Shown: in pieces, positions 1-7,740 of the stretch | How the letters are laid out: each line of letters begins with the position of its first letter | Position numbering within the stretch: position 1 is the first letter of the stretch | Assembly (NCBI GenBank): GCA_017622395.1 | Contig: JAGARF010000001.1 | Location: forward strand, 1 to 8,187 | DNA: 8,187 bases | Origin: Clostridia bacterium | Lineage (GTDB): Bacteria; Bacillota; Clostridia; RGIG6154 | Direction: 5' to 3' | Notes under the pieces: generated by a model | Database searches by the model: none | What the model was told of the DNA's origin: nothing | The model's input: the letters and a program-made list of their open reading frames with translations, nothing else | Made by a program: the position numbers and the translations under genes

Positions 1-609
1 AAATCCCTTTGCAGAGAAATTTCTTTCATATTCTGTCTGAATATTGCCTTCATTGTATTCACTATTGTGCAAATCAAAGGTGAGTTGGTCAACCTTTGCA
101 CCGTAAAGCTCAAACTCTTCCAATGAAAAATCAAAAAGCGGTCTGTTGTCTGTTTTAAATTCAACATAGCCCTCAGGCTTTAAGATTTTATTATATATAG
201 CAAGGAAGGTTCTGTATGTAAGACGCCTTTTTGCCTGCTTTGCTTTCTTCCAGGGGTCTGAAAAATTAAGATAAATTGTATCAATCTCATTTTCTTCAAA
301 AACCTCAAGAAGATTTGCCGCATCTGCCCACATAAATCTTACATTCTTAATTTCTGCCCTCTGTACCTTTTCCATTGCAAGGATAATAACATCCATACAC
401 TTTTCTATAGCAATAAAGTTTACATCAGGCTCTCTTTGTGCAAGGGCAGTTATAAAATCACCCTTACCGCAGCCTATTTCAAGACGGATTTTGTTTTCGT
501 TTCCGAAAACCTCATTCCATTTGCCCTTGTTTAATTCAGGCTGAGCTATATGCAGATGACTGCACGCCTGAAAGCGTGAGTCTCTGTTTTTCTTTTTTCT
601 CATTCTCAT
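1..609 (-). CDS. trmB: tRNA (guanine-N7-)-methyltransferase TrmB, 3' end cut by window edge
   Basis: TrmB uses S-adenosylmethionine to make 7-methylguanosine at position 46 in the variable loop of tRNAs; it is a cytoplasmic Rossmann-fold enzyme. The reading frame is open for 203 codons and leaves the window without a stop. Visible motifs are the SAM-binding EIGCGKGDF (44-52), the acidic E69 that usually contacts the SAM ribose, the family signature NFSDPW (115-120, D118 the usual catalytic acid) followed by the basic KRRLT, then TDN (153-155) and TEYE (192-195). Bacillus TrmB is about 213 residues, so only about ten C-terminal residues should be missing. The first ATG overlaps the typA stop as ATGA, and an AGGAG at 619-623 lies 9 nt upstream. 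A second ATG two codons on (601-603) would be too far from that site. It is the last visible gene of the operon. Identification is secure. Confidence 0.95.
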   Translation of the reverse strand, partial: MRMRKKKNRDSRFQACSHLHIAQPELNKGKWNEVFGNENKIRLEIGCGKGDFITALAQREPDVNFIAIEKCMDVIILAMEKVQRAEIKNVRFMWADAANLLEVFEENEIDTIYLNFSDPWKKAKQAKRRLTYRTFLAIYNKILKPEGYVEFKTDNRPLFDFSLEEFELYGAKVDQLTFDLHNSEYNEGNIQTEYERNFSAKGF

Positions 610-2426
610 AAGCTTTTGCTCCTGTTTTTGGCACGAAGTCCGTTATCAAGAATTTTCTTTCTTATTCTTATGTTTTCAGGTGTTACCTCAATAAGCTCGT
701 CGGCTGCTATAAATTCAATAGCCTCTTCAAGGCTCATATTTTTTGGCGGAATAAGACGAAGAGCATCGTCTGCACCTGATGAACGAGTGTTTGTTAAGTG
801 TTTTTTCTTACATACATTAACATTTATATCGTCTGCCTTTGGTGATTCACCCACAACCATTCCCTCGTAAACAGGAACGCCTGCACCGATAAAGCGTGTT
901 CCTCTTTCCTGAGCATTGTAAAGACCGTAGGTAACTGCCTCTCCTGACTCAAACGCAACAAGTGAACCTGTTGAGCGGGACGGAATATCGCCTTTGTATG
1001 GCTTGTAGCTGTCAAAGACAGTGTTCATAATACCTTCGCCCTTGGTGTCTGTTAAAAACTCATTTTTATAACCAAACAAGCCTCTTGACGGAATTAAAAA
1101 TTCAAGTCTTGTTCTTGTTCCTTTAGGTTCCATTGAAACAAGCTCTGATTTTCTTGTTCCAAGCTTACCCATTACCGCTCCCACAGCATCATCGGGAACA
1201 TCAATAACAACCTTTTCAATAGGCTCGCATTTTACGCCGTCTATTTCTTTATATAATACCTTTGGTGTTGAAACAGAGAATTCATAACCCTCTCTTCTCA
1301 TTGTTTCGATTAATATTGAAAGGTGCATTTCGCCTCTTCCGCAAACTGCAAAGCTGTCTGTTGTGTCACCCTCTTCAACTCTTAAAGATACATCTTTTAA
1401 AAGCTCCCTGAAAAGTCTGTCCCTTAACTGTCTTGAAGTAACAAACTTACCTTCTCTGCCTGCAAACGGACTGTCGTTAACTGCAAAAGTCATTTCAACA
1501 GTAGGCTCGCTGATTTTTACAAAAGGAAGGGGTTCAACATTACTTGCATCGCAAAGAGTGTTTCCGATTGTAATATCACCCACACCTGAGAAACAAACAA
1601 TATCCCCAACACTTGCAGATGCTACAGGGTTTCTTGTTAATCCCTCTATCTGATACAGATTTACAACCTTGCTTTTGTATGGCTGTGTCTGATTATGGTA
1701 GTCGCATATCATTACTTCCTGATTTTGCTTGATTGTACCTCTTTCAACTCTGCCGATACCTATTCTGCCCACATATTCGTTGTAGTCAATTGACGAAACA
1801 AGCACCTGCATATCTCCTTCCATATCACCCTCAGGTGCAGGAATCTGGTCTAATATCTTTTCAAAGAGAGGAACAAGGTTTTCTCCCTTAACATCAGGTG
1901 AGTAGCTTGCTGTACCATCTCTGCCCGAACAGAAAAGAACAGGACTGTCAAGCTGTTCGTCTGTTGCATCAAGCTCTAACAAAAGTTCTAAAACCTCGTT
2001 TTCAACCTCGTCAAGTCTTGCATCAAGCTTGTCTATTTTATTGATTGCGACTATAAGCTTGTGACCAAGCTCCAATGCCTTCTGAAGAACAAATCTTGTC
2101 TGTGGCATAGGACCTTCAGCGGCATCAACCAAAAGTATAACACCGTCTACCATTTTAAGTACACGCTCAACCTCACCGCCAAAATCTGCATGGCCTGGAG
2201 TGTCTACAACATTGATTTTTACATCTTTATAGTAAACAGAGGTGTTTTTAGCAAGGATTGTTATTCCTCTTTCTCTTTCAAGGTCGTTTGAGTCCATAAC
2301 TCTGTCCTCAACAACCTGATTTTCCCTGAATGTTCCGCCCTGCTTTAACATTTCGTCTACAAGGGTTGTTTTACCGTGGTCAACATGGGCAATAATTGCT
2401 ATGTTTCTCAAATCTTCTCTTACCAT
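606..2426 (-). CDS. typA: Ribosome-associated translational GTPase TypA/BipA
   Basis: TypA (BipA) is an EF-G-like GTPase that binds the 70S ribosome at the factor site. In studied bacteria it helps 50S assembly and growth under cold or other stress. The protein is 606 residues, normal for the family. The GTPase domain (about 1-195) has G1 AHVDHGKT (13-20), switch I RERGIT (51-56), G3 DTPGH (75-79), G4 NKID (129-132) and a G5-like SGRDG (167-171). A beta-barrel domain II, the EF-G-like domains III and V, and the BipA-specific C-terminal domain follow; there is no EF-G domain IV. It starts at ATG 2426, which overlaps the trmFO stop by 7 bp. AAGGAAG at 2434-2440 lies 7 nt upstream. Its TGA overlaps the trmB start. 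Nothing appears truncated or degenerate. It could only be confused with LepA or TetM-type proteins, which have different C-terminal regions. Confidence 0.97.
   Translation of the reverse strand: MVREDLRNIAIIAHVDHGKTTLVDEMLKQGGTFRENQVVEDRVMDSNDLERERGITILAKNTSVYYKDVKINVVDTPGHADFGGEVERVLKMVDGVILLVDAAEGPMPQTRFVLQKALELGHKLIVAINKIDKLDARLDEVENEVLELLLELDATDEQLDSPVLFCSGRDGTASYSPDVKGENLVPLFEKILDQIPAPEGDMEGDMQVLVSSIDYNEYVGRIGIGRVERGTIKQNQEVMICDYHNQTQPYKSKVVNLYQIEGLTRNPVASASVGDIVCFSGVGDITIGNTLCDASNVEPLPFVKISEPTVEMTFAVNDSPFAGREGKFVTSRQLRDRLFRELLKDVSLRVEEGDTTDSFAVCGRGEMHLSILIETMRREGYEFSVSTPKVLYKEIDGVKCEPIEKVVIDVPDDAVGAVMGKLGTRKSELVSMEPKGTRTRLEFLIPSRGLFGYKNEFLTDTKGEGIMNTVFDSYKPYKGDIPSRSTGSLVAFESGEAVTYGLYNAQERGTRFIGAGVPVYEGMVVGESPKADDINVNVCKKKHLTNTRSSGADDALRLIPPKNMSLEEAIEFIAADELIEVTPENIRIRKKILDNGLRAKNRSKSL
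619..623 (-). promoter_or_regulatory. Ribosome binding site of trmB
   Basis: AGGAG on the minus strand, inside the last codons of typA, 9 nt before the ATG at 609. It supports that ATG over the in-frame ATG at 603, which would be 15 nt away. With the ATGA stop/start overlap, translation of trmB is probably coupled to typA. Confidence 0.75.
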
Positions 2427-3727
2427 TTATTTTCTTCCTTCCATCTGTCAATTTCCTCTAAAGCTCTCATTGAAATTGCCGTATTTTTCTCTTTTTTACC
2501 TTTTACTCTGTATTCAAGAGGGTCAATTATTCCAAAATTTATATTCATAGGCTGAAAGTTTACAACCGTTTCATCAGACACATATCTTGAAAGAGCACCC
2601 ATCGCTGTTTTCCTTGAAAAAACATCACATTTGCCTTTTTCAATTATCTGTGAAAGATAAATTCCCACTGCAAGACCCGATGCAGCAGATTCAACATAAC
2701 CCTCAACCCCTGTAATCTGTCCTGCAAAGAAAATGTTTGGGTTTTTCTTTAGTCTGTAGCTGTTATCAAGAAGCTTTGGTGAATTTAAAAATGTATTTCT
2801 GTGCATAACGCCGTATCTTGCATACTCTGCATTTTTAAGAGCAGGAATAAGACCAAACACTCTTTTCTGCTCATTAAATTTCAAATGTGTCTGAAAGCCC
2901 ACGATGTTATACAGAGTTTTTTCTTTGTTGTCCTGACGAAGCTGAACAACTGCATAGTGTTCCTTGTCACTTCTCGGGTCTTTTAAGCCAACAGGCTTTA
3001 AAGGACCGAATAAAAGAGTTTTTTCGCCTCTTTTTGCCATAACCTCAACAGGCATACACCCCTCAAAAACCTTGTGGTTTTCAAATTCCTTAAGCTGGGC
3101 ACACTCTGCATTTATAAGTTCATTGTAAAACACATCGTATTCTTCCTTTGACATAGGGCAGTTTATATAATCCGCCTCGCCTTTATCGTATCTTGATGCC
3201 ATAAAAGCACTGTCAAAGTCTACACTTTCATAGGTTACAACAGGAGCCGCCGCGTCAAAAAAATGGAGATAATCCTCGCCGATTAATTTCCTTATTTCCT
3301 CTGAAAGCTTGTCCGAGGTTAATGGCCCTGTTGCAATAACAGTGTAGCCATCCTCAGGAATTTTATCTACTTCGCCGTAAATGATTTCTATATTTTCGTT
3401 TTCTTTTATTTTATCTGTTATATACTGTGAAAACTTTTCTCTGTCAACGGCAAGTGCTCCGCCTGCAGGTACTTTGTGGGTATCTGCAGACTCACATACA
3501 ACTGAGCCAAGCCTTCTCATTTCTTCTTTTAAAAGTCCCGGAGCATTTTCAAATCCCGCTCCCCTTAAAGAGTTTGAGCAAACAAGCTCTGCAAAGGTTG
3601 AAAGCTTATGTGCAGGCGAATATTTTTCAGGCTTCATCTCATAAAGCTTAACCTTTATTCCCTTTTTCGCAAGTGCTAAAGCACATTCACAGCCTGCAAG
3701 CCCTGCACCTATAACCGTTACTGTCAC
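2420..3727 (-). CDS. trmFO: Folate/FAD-dependent tRNA (uracil-54-C5-)-methyltransferase TrmFO (Gid)
   Basis: TrmFO makes 5-methyluridine at U54 in the T-loop of tRNAs, taking carbon from 5,10-methylenetetrahydrofolate and electrons from reduced FAD. It replaces the SAM-dependent TrmA in many Firmicutes. The 435-residue protein is full length. It opens with the FAD dinucleotide-binding motif GAGLAG (7-12) and an acidic E30 at the end of the second strand. The AELVCSNSLRG segment carries C50, and FEGCMPVE carries C224; these match the two cysteines tied to catalysis in the Bacillus enzyme (C53 and C226). The C-terminal FFAGQITGVEGYVESAASG block closes the FAD site. The start is GTG: 3725-3727 reads GTG on the minus strand and overlaps the topA stop as GTGA, with GAGGAG 10 nt upstream. 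An ATG start is not available at this position. The GidA/MnmG family is related but much longer. Confidence 0.97.
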   Translation of the reverse strand: MTVTVIGAGLAGCECALALAKKGIKVKLYEMKPEKYSPAHKLSTFAELVCSNSLRGAGFENAPGLLKEEMRRLGSVVCESADTHKVPAGGALAVDREKFSQYITDKIKENENIEIIYGEVDKIPEDGYTVIATGPLTSDKLSEEIRKLIGEDYLHFFDAAAPVVTYESVDFDSAFMASRYDKGEADYINCPMSKEEYDVFYNELINAECAQLKEFENHKVFEGCMPVEVMAKRGEKTLLFGPLKPVGLKDPRSDKEHYAVVQLRQDNKEKTLYNIVGFQTHLKFNEQKRVFGLIPALKNAEYARYGVMHRNTFLNSPKLLDNSYRLKKNPNIFFAGQITGVEGYVESAASGLAVGIYLSQIIEKGKCDVFSRKTAMGALSRYVSDETVVNFQPMNINFGIIDPLEYRVKGKKEKNTAISMRALEEIDRWKEENKW

Positions 3728-5799
3728 TTTTTAGTTGCTCCTCTCTCATAGTCGCAGTCTTTATTTGTGCATTTTATTTTCTTAGGTCCTCTGAAGCTTC
3801 CTTTTTCAAGTATGCTGCCGCACTTAGGACATTTTTCCTTCTGCGGTTCGCCCCAGAGCATAAAGTCACAGGTCGGATTATTTTCACAACCGTAATATTT
3901 TTTGCCCTTCTGTGATTTCTTTTCAAGTATCATACCGCCGCATTTAGGGCAGTTAACGCCTGTTTCTTTTGCGATTGTTTTTGTGTTTCTGCAGGCAGGG
4001 AAGCCGGGGCAAGCTAAGAATTTTCCAAATCTGCCCTGTTTTATAACCATCTTTCTTCCGCATTTTTCACAAACAACATCTGATTCTTCATCTTCAATCG
4101 TAACTTTTTCCATACCATTTTCTGCAGCTTTAAGACTTTCCTCAAAACCTTTGTAGAACTCTGCCATAATATCTGTCCAGCTTCTGCCCTCTTCAACAGA
4201 GTCAAGGTCGTTTTCCATTTTTGCAGTAAAGTCAATATCAACAATTTCTTCAAAATGCTTAACCATTTTTTCGTTGACAATTTTGCCAAGGTCTGTTGGC
4301 TTTAAGCTTTTCTGTTCTTTTATAACATAGCCTCTGTCAAGTATTGTTGAAAGAGTCGGAGCATAGGTACTTGGTCTGCCCACACCGTTTTCTTCCATCG
4401 CTTTGATTAAAGATGCTTCTGTGTATCTTGATGGAGGTGCTGTGAAATTTTGCTTTGGCTCAATTTCTTTAACCTCAAGTGTTTCGCCCTCAATAAGTTC
4501 AGGGAGCTTGCTTTCCTTGTCCTTTGCCTCGTCTGTACCCTCTTCGTATATTTTTGTAAAGCCTGCAAACTTAATTCTTGAACCACTCGCCTTAAACACA
4601 TATCCGCCTGCATCTATAACTGCATTTGATGTGTCGTAAACCGCACTTGTCATCTGGCTTGCAACAAATCTTTCCCAGATAAGCTTATAAAGCTTATACT
4701 GTTCAGGCTTTAATGAGTCCTTAACAATTGCAGGGGTTAAGAAAACATCTGTAGGTCTTATTGCCTCGTGAGCATCCTGTGCATTCTTTTTTGTTTTATA
4801 CTGAGGCATATATGACGGAATATATTCCTTATCAAAATTCTGAGTAAGATATGCCTTTGCAGCAACTCCTGCCTCATGGGAAATACGAAGTGAGTCTGTT
4901 CTCATATATGTTATAAGACCAACACTTCCGTGACCTTTGATTTCAACACCCTCGTAAAGTCCCTGTGCAACAGACATTGTTCTTTTTGTAACAAAGCCAA
5001 GCTTTCTTGATGCCTCCTGCTGAAGTGTTGAGGTTGTAAAAGGTGCTGCAGGATGTCTTTCCTTTATTGCGTTTTTTACCTCTGAAACAACAAAGTCTGA
5101 TTTTTCTATTACTTTTAATATATTATCAGCTTCTGCCTCTGATGAAATATCAAGCTTACCCTTTTTATCGCTAAAGAATTTTGCCTCAAATTTCTCCTTA
5201 CCCTTTTTAAGGCTTGCAGAAATTGTCCAATATTCAACAGGAATAAACTTTTCGATTTCTTCCTCTCTGTCACATATAAGCTTTGTTACAACAGACTGAA
5301 CTCGTCCTGCACTTAAGCCTTTTTTAACATTTCTCCATAAAAGAGGACTAATCTGGTAACCAACTATTCTGTCGAGCACTCGTCTTGCCTGCTGAGCATC
5401 AACAAGGTTTATATCTATTTCTCTTGCAGATTTAAGGCTTTCTTTAACTGCGGTTTTTGTTATCTCGTTAAAGGTTATTCTGTTTTTCGCCTTTTCATCA
5501 AGCTCCAAAGAGTTTGCAATATGCCAGCTGATTGCCTCACCTTCACGGTCAGGGTCAGTTGCAAGGTAAACTTTGCTTGCTGTTTTTGCCTCTTTTTTAA
5601 GCTTGGTCAAAAGCTCGCCTTTCCCTCTTATTGTGATATATTTTGGTTTGAAGTTGTTTTCAATTTCAACACCAAGCTGACTTTTCGGAAGGTCCACAAT
5701 GTGGCCCATTGAAGCCATAACCTTATAATCCTTACCTAAATATTTTTTAATTGTGTTTGCCTTGGAGGGTGACTCAACTATTACAAGATACTTAGCCAT
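3724..5799 (-). CDS. topA: DNA topoisomerase I (type IA), with three C-terminal zinc ribbons
   Basis: TopA relaxes negative supercoils by cutting one strand through a 5'-phosphotyrosine link and passing the other strand. It acts behind moving RNA polymerase and balances gyrase. The 691-residue protein has an N-terminal TOPRIM domain with the catalytic E9 (VIVESPSKA) and the metal-binding DxDxE of ATDPDREGE (D82, D84, E86). The QARRVLDRIVGYQISPLLW and LSAGRVQS segments (136-169) are typical of the core. The active-site tyrosine is Y298 in GLITYMRTDS. The tail carries three four-cysteine ribbons: C577/C580/C597/C603, C617/C620/C638/C644 and C657/C660/C677/C682. The length matches Bacillus TopA. 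It starts at ATG 5799, 3 nt after the dprA stop, with AAGGAG sitting across the end of dprA. Its stop overlaps trmFO. All key residues are present. Confidence 0.98.
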   Translation of the reverse strand: MAKYLVIVESPSKANTIKKYLGKDYKVMASMGHIVDLPKSQLGVEIENNFKPKYITIRGKGELLTKLKKEAKTASKVYLATDPDREGEAISWHIANSLELDEKAKNRITFNEITKTAVKESLKSAREIDINLVDAQQARRVLDRIVGYQISPLLWRNVKKGLSAGRVQSVVTKLICDREEEIEKFIPVEYWTISASLKKGKEKFEAKFFSDKKGKLDISSEAEADNILKVIEKSDFVVSEVKNAIKERHPAAPFTTSTLQQEASRKLGFVTKRTMSVAQGLYEGVEIKGHGSVGLITYMRTDSLRISHEAGVAAKAYLTQNFDKEYIPSYMPQYKTKKNAQDAHEAIRPTDVFLTPAIVKDSLKPEQYKLYKLIWERFVASQMTSAVYDTSNAVIDAGGYVFKASGSRIKFAGFTKIYEEGTDEAKDKESKLPELIEGETLEVKEIEPKQNFTAPPSRYTEASLIKAMEENGVGRPSTYAPTLSTILDRGYVIKEQKSLKPTDLGKIVNEKMVKHFEEIVDIDFTAKMENDLDSVEEGRSWTDIMAEFYKGFEESLKAAENGMEKVTIEDEESDVVCEKCGRKMVIKQGRFGKFLACPGFPACRNTKTIAKETGVNCPKCGGMILEKKSQKGKKYYGCENNPTCDFMLWGEPQKEKCPKCGSILEKGSFRGPKKIKCTNKDCDYERGATKK
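3738..3743 (-). promoter_or_regulatory. Ribosome binding site fixing the GTG start of trmFO
   Basis: GAGGAG lies in the last topA codons, 10 nt before the GTG at 3727. The protein must begin just before its FAD-binding glycine motif, so this site and the GTGA overlap together settle an otherwise doubtful non-ATG start. Confidence 0.75.
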
Positions 5800-5802
5800 A
5801 AA

Positions 5803-6876
5803 TTACTCCTTTATAATTAATTTGATTTTATCTTCGTCATTTCTTGCAACAACATCCATAAGCTCAAGCTGAAGTATTTCGGTCAAAACTGTTCCTGTGT
5901 CAAGACCTGTCATCTGACAGATTTTGTCACAGCTTATGGGCGTATCTTTTATTGCATCTATTATTTTCTTCTGCACATCGCTGAAGAAATATTCCTTCTT
6001 TTCTTCCTCAATGAGTGCAATTTCTCTGTATTTTATGCCGTAGTCCTCTATAATATCAACAGGAGATGTAACAAGCGAGGCTCCGTTCTTTAAAAATTCG
6101 TTGGTGCTTATATAGTAGCCGTCATCTATAGAGCCGGGTATTGCATAGCAGTTTCTTGAATAATCTGCACAGTTTTTAAATATCATAGAGGTTGCACTGT
6201 GCTGACCTGCCTGAACAATAAGTGTGCTTTCCGAAAGTGCGGCAAGTATTTTGTTTCTGAGAGAAAAGTTCCACCTGTATGCCTCTGTGTCAGGCTGAAA
6301 AGGCGAAAGCGCAAGTCCGCCTGTTGCCTCTATTTTTTCAATAAGCTTATAGTGTGCCTTTGGATATGGATTTAAAAGTCCGCAGGGAAGCACAGATATA
6401 ACCTTATCAACAGAGTTGATAACTGTTTCTTCAATACCGTCTGCAAATCCTGTTACAATTCCTATCCCAGCAGCAGATAAAATCTGCGAAAATTTTCTTG
6501 CATTTTCTCTGCCCTCAAAATTTGCCTTTCTTGTGCCTGTTATGGTGATTAAAGGCATTTTAAGAAGCTCCTTATTTCCCTTTGCATACAAAATCAAAGG
6601 ACAAACAGGGCTGTTTTGCAAGTAATCGGGGAAATCCCTTTTGTCTATTATTTCTATGTTGTTAGCTCTGCACTTTTCGATTATACTTTCTGCATGGTTT
6701 AAAGATATGTTTTCAAGATTTTGGTGAACAGCTTGGTCATTTCTTCCAAAACTGCATTTTCTTCCCTTGTCCTTATAAACCGCCTCAGCCGTTTTGTATT
6801 CATCAAGAAGTCTTTCAATATAGGATGGTGCTTTCGCCACATCTGTAAGCCATATATCATAAATATACTTATCCAT
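5803..6876 (-). CDS. dprA: DprA/Smf DNA-processing protein, divergent
   Basis: DprA binds incoming single-stranded DNA during natural transformation and loads RecA; it is also kept in many bacteria not known to be competent. The 357-residue protein has a helical N-terminal region (1-80), then the lead-in DFPDYLQNSP..LILYAKGN (81-101) and the Rossmann-like core: TGTRKANFEG (113-122, for the usual VGTR..S.YG), VTGFADGIE (141-149, for SG.A.GID), LPCGLLNPYP (163-172), RNKILAALS (207-215, for RNRIIAGLS) and YAIPGSIDDG. A DprA-type winged helix lies at about 295-357. The core is unusual. The Ala-His pair that normally follows GID is missing, this loop looks about four residues shorter than usual, and the SGSL.TA segment reads HSATSMIF (226-233). 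The start ATG overlaps the upstream gene by 8 bp as ATGGATAA. Only a weak GAGG about 15 nt upstream is visible, so translational coupling is likely. The family call is secure; biochemical function is inferred. Confidence 0.9.
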   Translation of the reverse strand: MDKYIYDIWLTDVAKAPSYIERLLDEYKTAEAVYKDKGRKCSFGRNDQAVHQNLENISLNHAESIIEKCRANNIEIIDKRDFPDYLQNSPVCPLILYAKGNKELLKMPLITITGTRKANFEGRENARKFSQILSAAGIGIVTGFADGIEETVINSVDKVISVLPCGLLNPYPKAHYKLIEKIEATGGLALSPFQPDTEAYRWNFSLRNKILAALSESTLIVQAGQHSATSMIFKNCADYSRNCYAIPGSIDDGYYISTNEFLKNGASLVTSPVDIIEDYGIKYREIALIEEEKKEYFFSDVQKKIIDAIKDTPISCDKICQMTGLDTGTVLTEILQLELMDVVARNDEDKIKLIIKE

Positions 6877-7624
6877 TTAACTGTCTTACCGCCTCATAAA
6901 TGATTATTGAGCCTGCAACACCTGCATTTAAGCTTTCCGCATTGCCCGGCATAGGAATTTTTATATTTTCTGTTCCAATTCTATAAAGGTCAGCCGATAT
7001 ACCATGTGCCTCATTACCTATACAGATAACCGTTTTCTTTTTAAAATCATATTCATAAAGTGATTTTTCCGCCTGAAGACTTCCCGTTAAAATGGTATAG
7101 CCCTCATTTTTAAGCTTTTTAAGCTGTGAAAGATATTCATCCTCATAAAAAACATCAATATGAAACATTGAACCCATTGTAGACCTTACAGTTTTTGAAT
7201 TATAAAGGTCTGCACACTCTTTTGAAAGAATTACTGTTTTCATTCCTGCGGCATCTGCGGTTCTTATGATAGTTCCCACATTGCCCGGGTCTTTCACATT
7301 ATCAAGATATATGCATATAGGTGAATATATATTTGTCTGCTTTTCCATTCTGCAGAGAGCTACTATTCCCTGAGGTGTTTTAGTATCGCACAGACTTTCC
7401 ATTATACGCTGAGAAACAAGGTAAAACTTAAAACCCTTAAACTCATTTTCATATTTCTCCGTAAAAAGCAGACAGTCTATTATCTCAGGCTTAAAAGCGA
7501 TAAGCTCTTTAACGCAATTTTCACCCTCAACAAGATAAAGTCCCTTTTCGTATCTGTCTGATTTGTTTTTCAGCTTTTTAAGTTCCTTTATAAAAGGATT
7601 TGCTGTGCTTTCAATTCTATCCAC
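6869..7624 (-). CDS. TrmH/RlmB-family (SPOUT) RNA 2'-O-ribose methyltransferase
   Basis: The protein is a SAM-dependent enzyme that methylates a ribose 2'-hydroxyl in rRNA or tRNA, working as a dimer with a knotted SAM site. Numbered from GTG 7624 (251 residues), the N-terminal part (1-90) is the RNA-binding domain seen in RlmB/TsnR-type proteins (IES..NPFIKELKKL..., LYLVEGEN). The SPOUT domain has motif 1 DNVKDPGNVGTIIRTADAAG (108-127, with N115 and catalytic R121), motif 2 CIGNEAHGIS (N204, E205, G208) and motif 3 IPMPGNAESLNAGVAGSI (S231, N233). The target nucleotide cannot be told from the sequence. Length and layout resemble the Bacillus YsgA/RlmP type, which modifies the 23S rRNA A-loop, so I give no symbol. 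An in-frame GTG at 7633 would add three residues but lies inside the GAGGTGAT ribosome binding site, so I prefer 7624. It is the first gene of the operon. Confidence 0.92.
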   Translation of the reverse strand: MDRIESTANPFIKELKKLKNKSDRYEKGLYLVEGENCVKELIAFKPEIIDCLLFTEKYENEFKGFKFYLVSQRIMESLCDTKTPQGIVALCRMEKQTNIYSPICIYLDNVKDPGNVGTIIRTADAAGMKTVILSKECADLYNSKTVRSTMGSMFHIDVFYEDEYLSQLKKLKNEGYTILTGSLQAEKSLYEYDFKKKTVICIGNEAHGISADLYRIGTENIKIPMPGNAESLNAGVAGSIIIYEAVRQLNG

Positions 7625-7628
7625 CGAT

Positions 7629-7636
7629 ATCACCTC
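7629..7636 (-). promoter_or_regulatory. Strong ribosome binding site of the operon's first gene
   Basis: GAGGTGAT is an eight-base match to the anti-Shine-Dalgarno end of 16S rRNA. Its GAGG core ends 8 nt before the GTG at 7624, which is ideal spacing. The GTG at 7633 is part of this site and has no good site of its own upstream. Confidence 0.75.
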
Positions 7637-7655
7637 ACTAGCTCTGCCACATTAC

Positions 7656-7673
7656 AGCTATTTTATAATAGCT
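7656..7673. repeat. Inverted repeat across the -10 box, possible operator
   Basis: AGCTATT (7656-7662) and AATAGCT (7667-7673) are perfect inverted arms around a 4-bp centre. The repeat covers the whole -10 box and the expected start point, where a repressor dimer could block polymerase. Half of it is also the -10 itself, and the sequence is AT-rich, so chance is a real alternative. It would not be wholly transcribed, so an RNA role is unlikely. Confidence 0.4.
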
Positions 7674-7693
7674 TGTTTTTTTATTCTTGTCAA
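7665..7693 (-). promoter_or_regulatory. Vegetative (sigma-A type) promoter of the six-gene operon
   Basis: On the minus strand a perfect TTGACA (-35, 7688-7693) is followed after exactly 17 bp by TATTAT (-10, 7665-7670), one mismatch from consensus. Transcription should begin near 7658 and give a leader of about 34 nt before the GTG at 7624. This is the only clear promoter I see for the genes between 7624 and the left edge. The spacer is A-rich and an AT-rich palindrome lies just upstream. Confidence 0.85.
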
Positions 7694-7701
7694 CAATTTT
7701 A

Positions 7702-7740
7702 TTTTATATAGTAGGGAAAATATTTTTCTACTATATAAAA
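7702..7740. repeat. 39-bp near-perfect AT-rich palindrome between terminator and promoter
   Basis: TTTTATATAGTAG (7702-7714) and CTACTATATAAAA (7728-7740) are perfect 13-bp inverted arms. Inside them, plus-strand RNA could add two G-U and three A-U pairs, leaving a 3-nt loop. In minus-strand RNA the two G-U pairs become C/A mismatches. The right arm shares 7736-7740 with the neighbouring terminator hairpin, so the two full hairpins cannot form together. The element ends 8 bp upstream of the operon's -35 box. It may be a second terminator stem, an upstream promoter or operator element, or a small dispersed repeat. I cannot tell which from one copy. Confidence 0.65.

Noticed and set aside
616..870. 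Plus-strand open frame within typA
   Set aside because: It lies wholly antisense to a full-length conserved gene, has no recognisable product, and reflects typA codon use.
3381..3651. Two overlapping plus-strand open frames within trmFO
   Set aside because: Both are antisense to the FAD-binding region of trmFO, with no ribosome binding site of note and no family resemblance.
4041..4289. Minus-strand open frame in another phase inside topA
   Set aside because: It is an out-of-frame shadow of topA; the topA frame here encodes conserved sequence with intact zinc ribbons.
7625..7658. Riboswitch or T-box in the operon leader
   Set aside because: The leader from the predicted start is only about 34 nt, too short for a structured riboswitch, and no T-box or other motif is seen.
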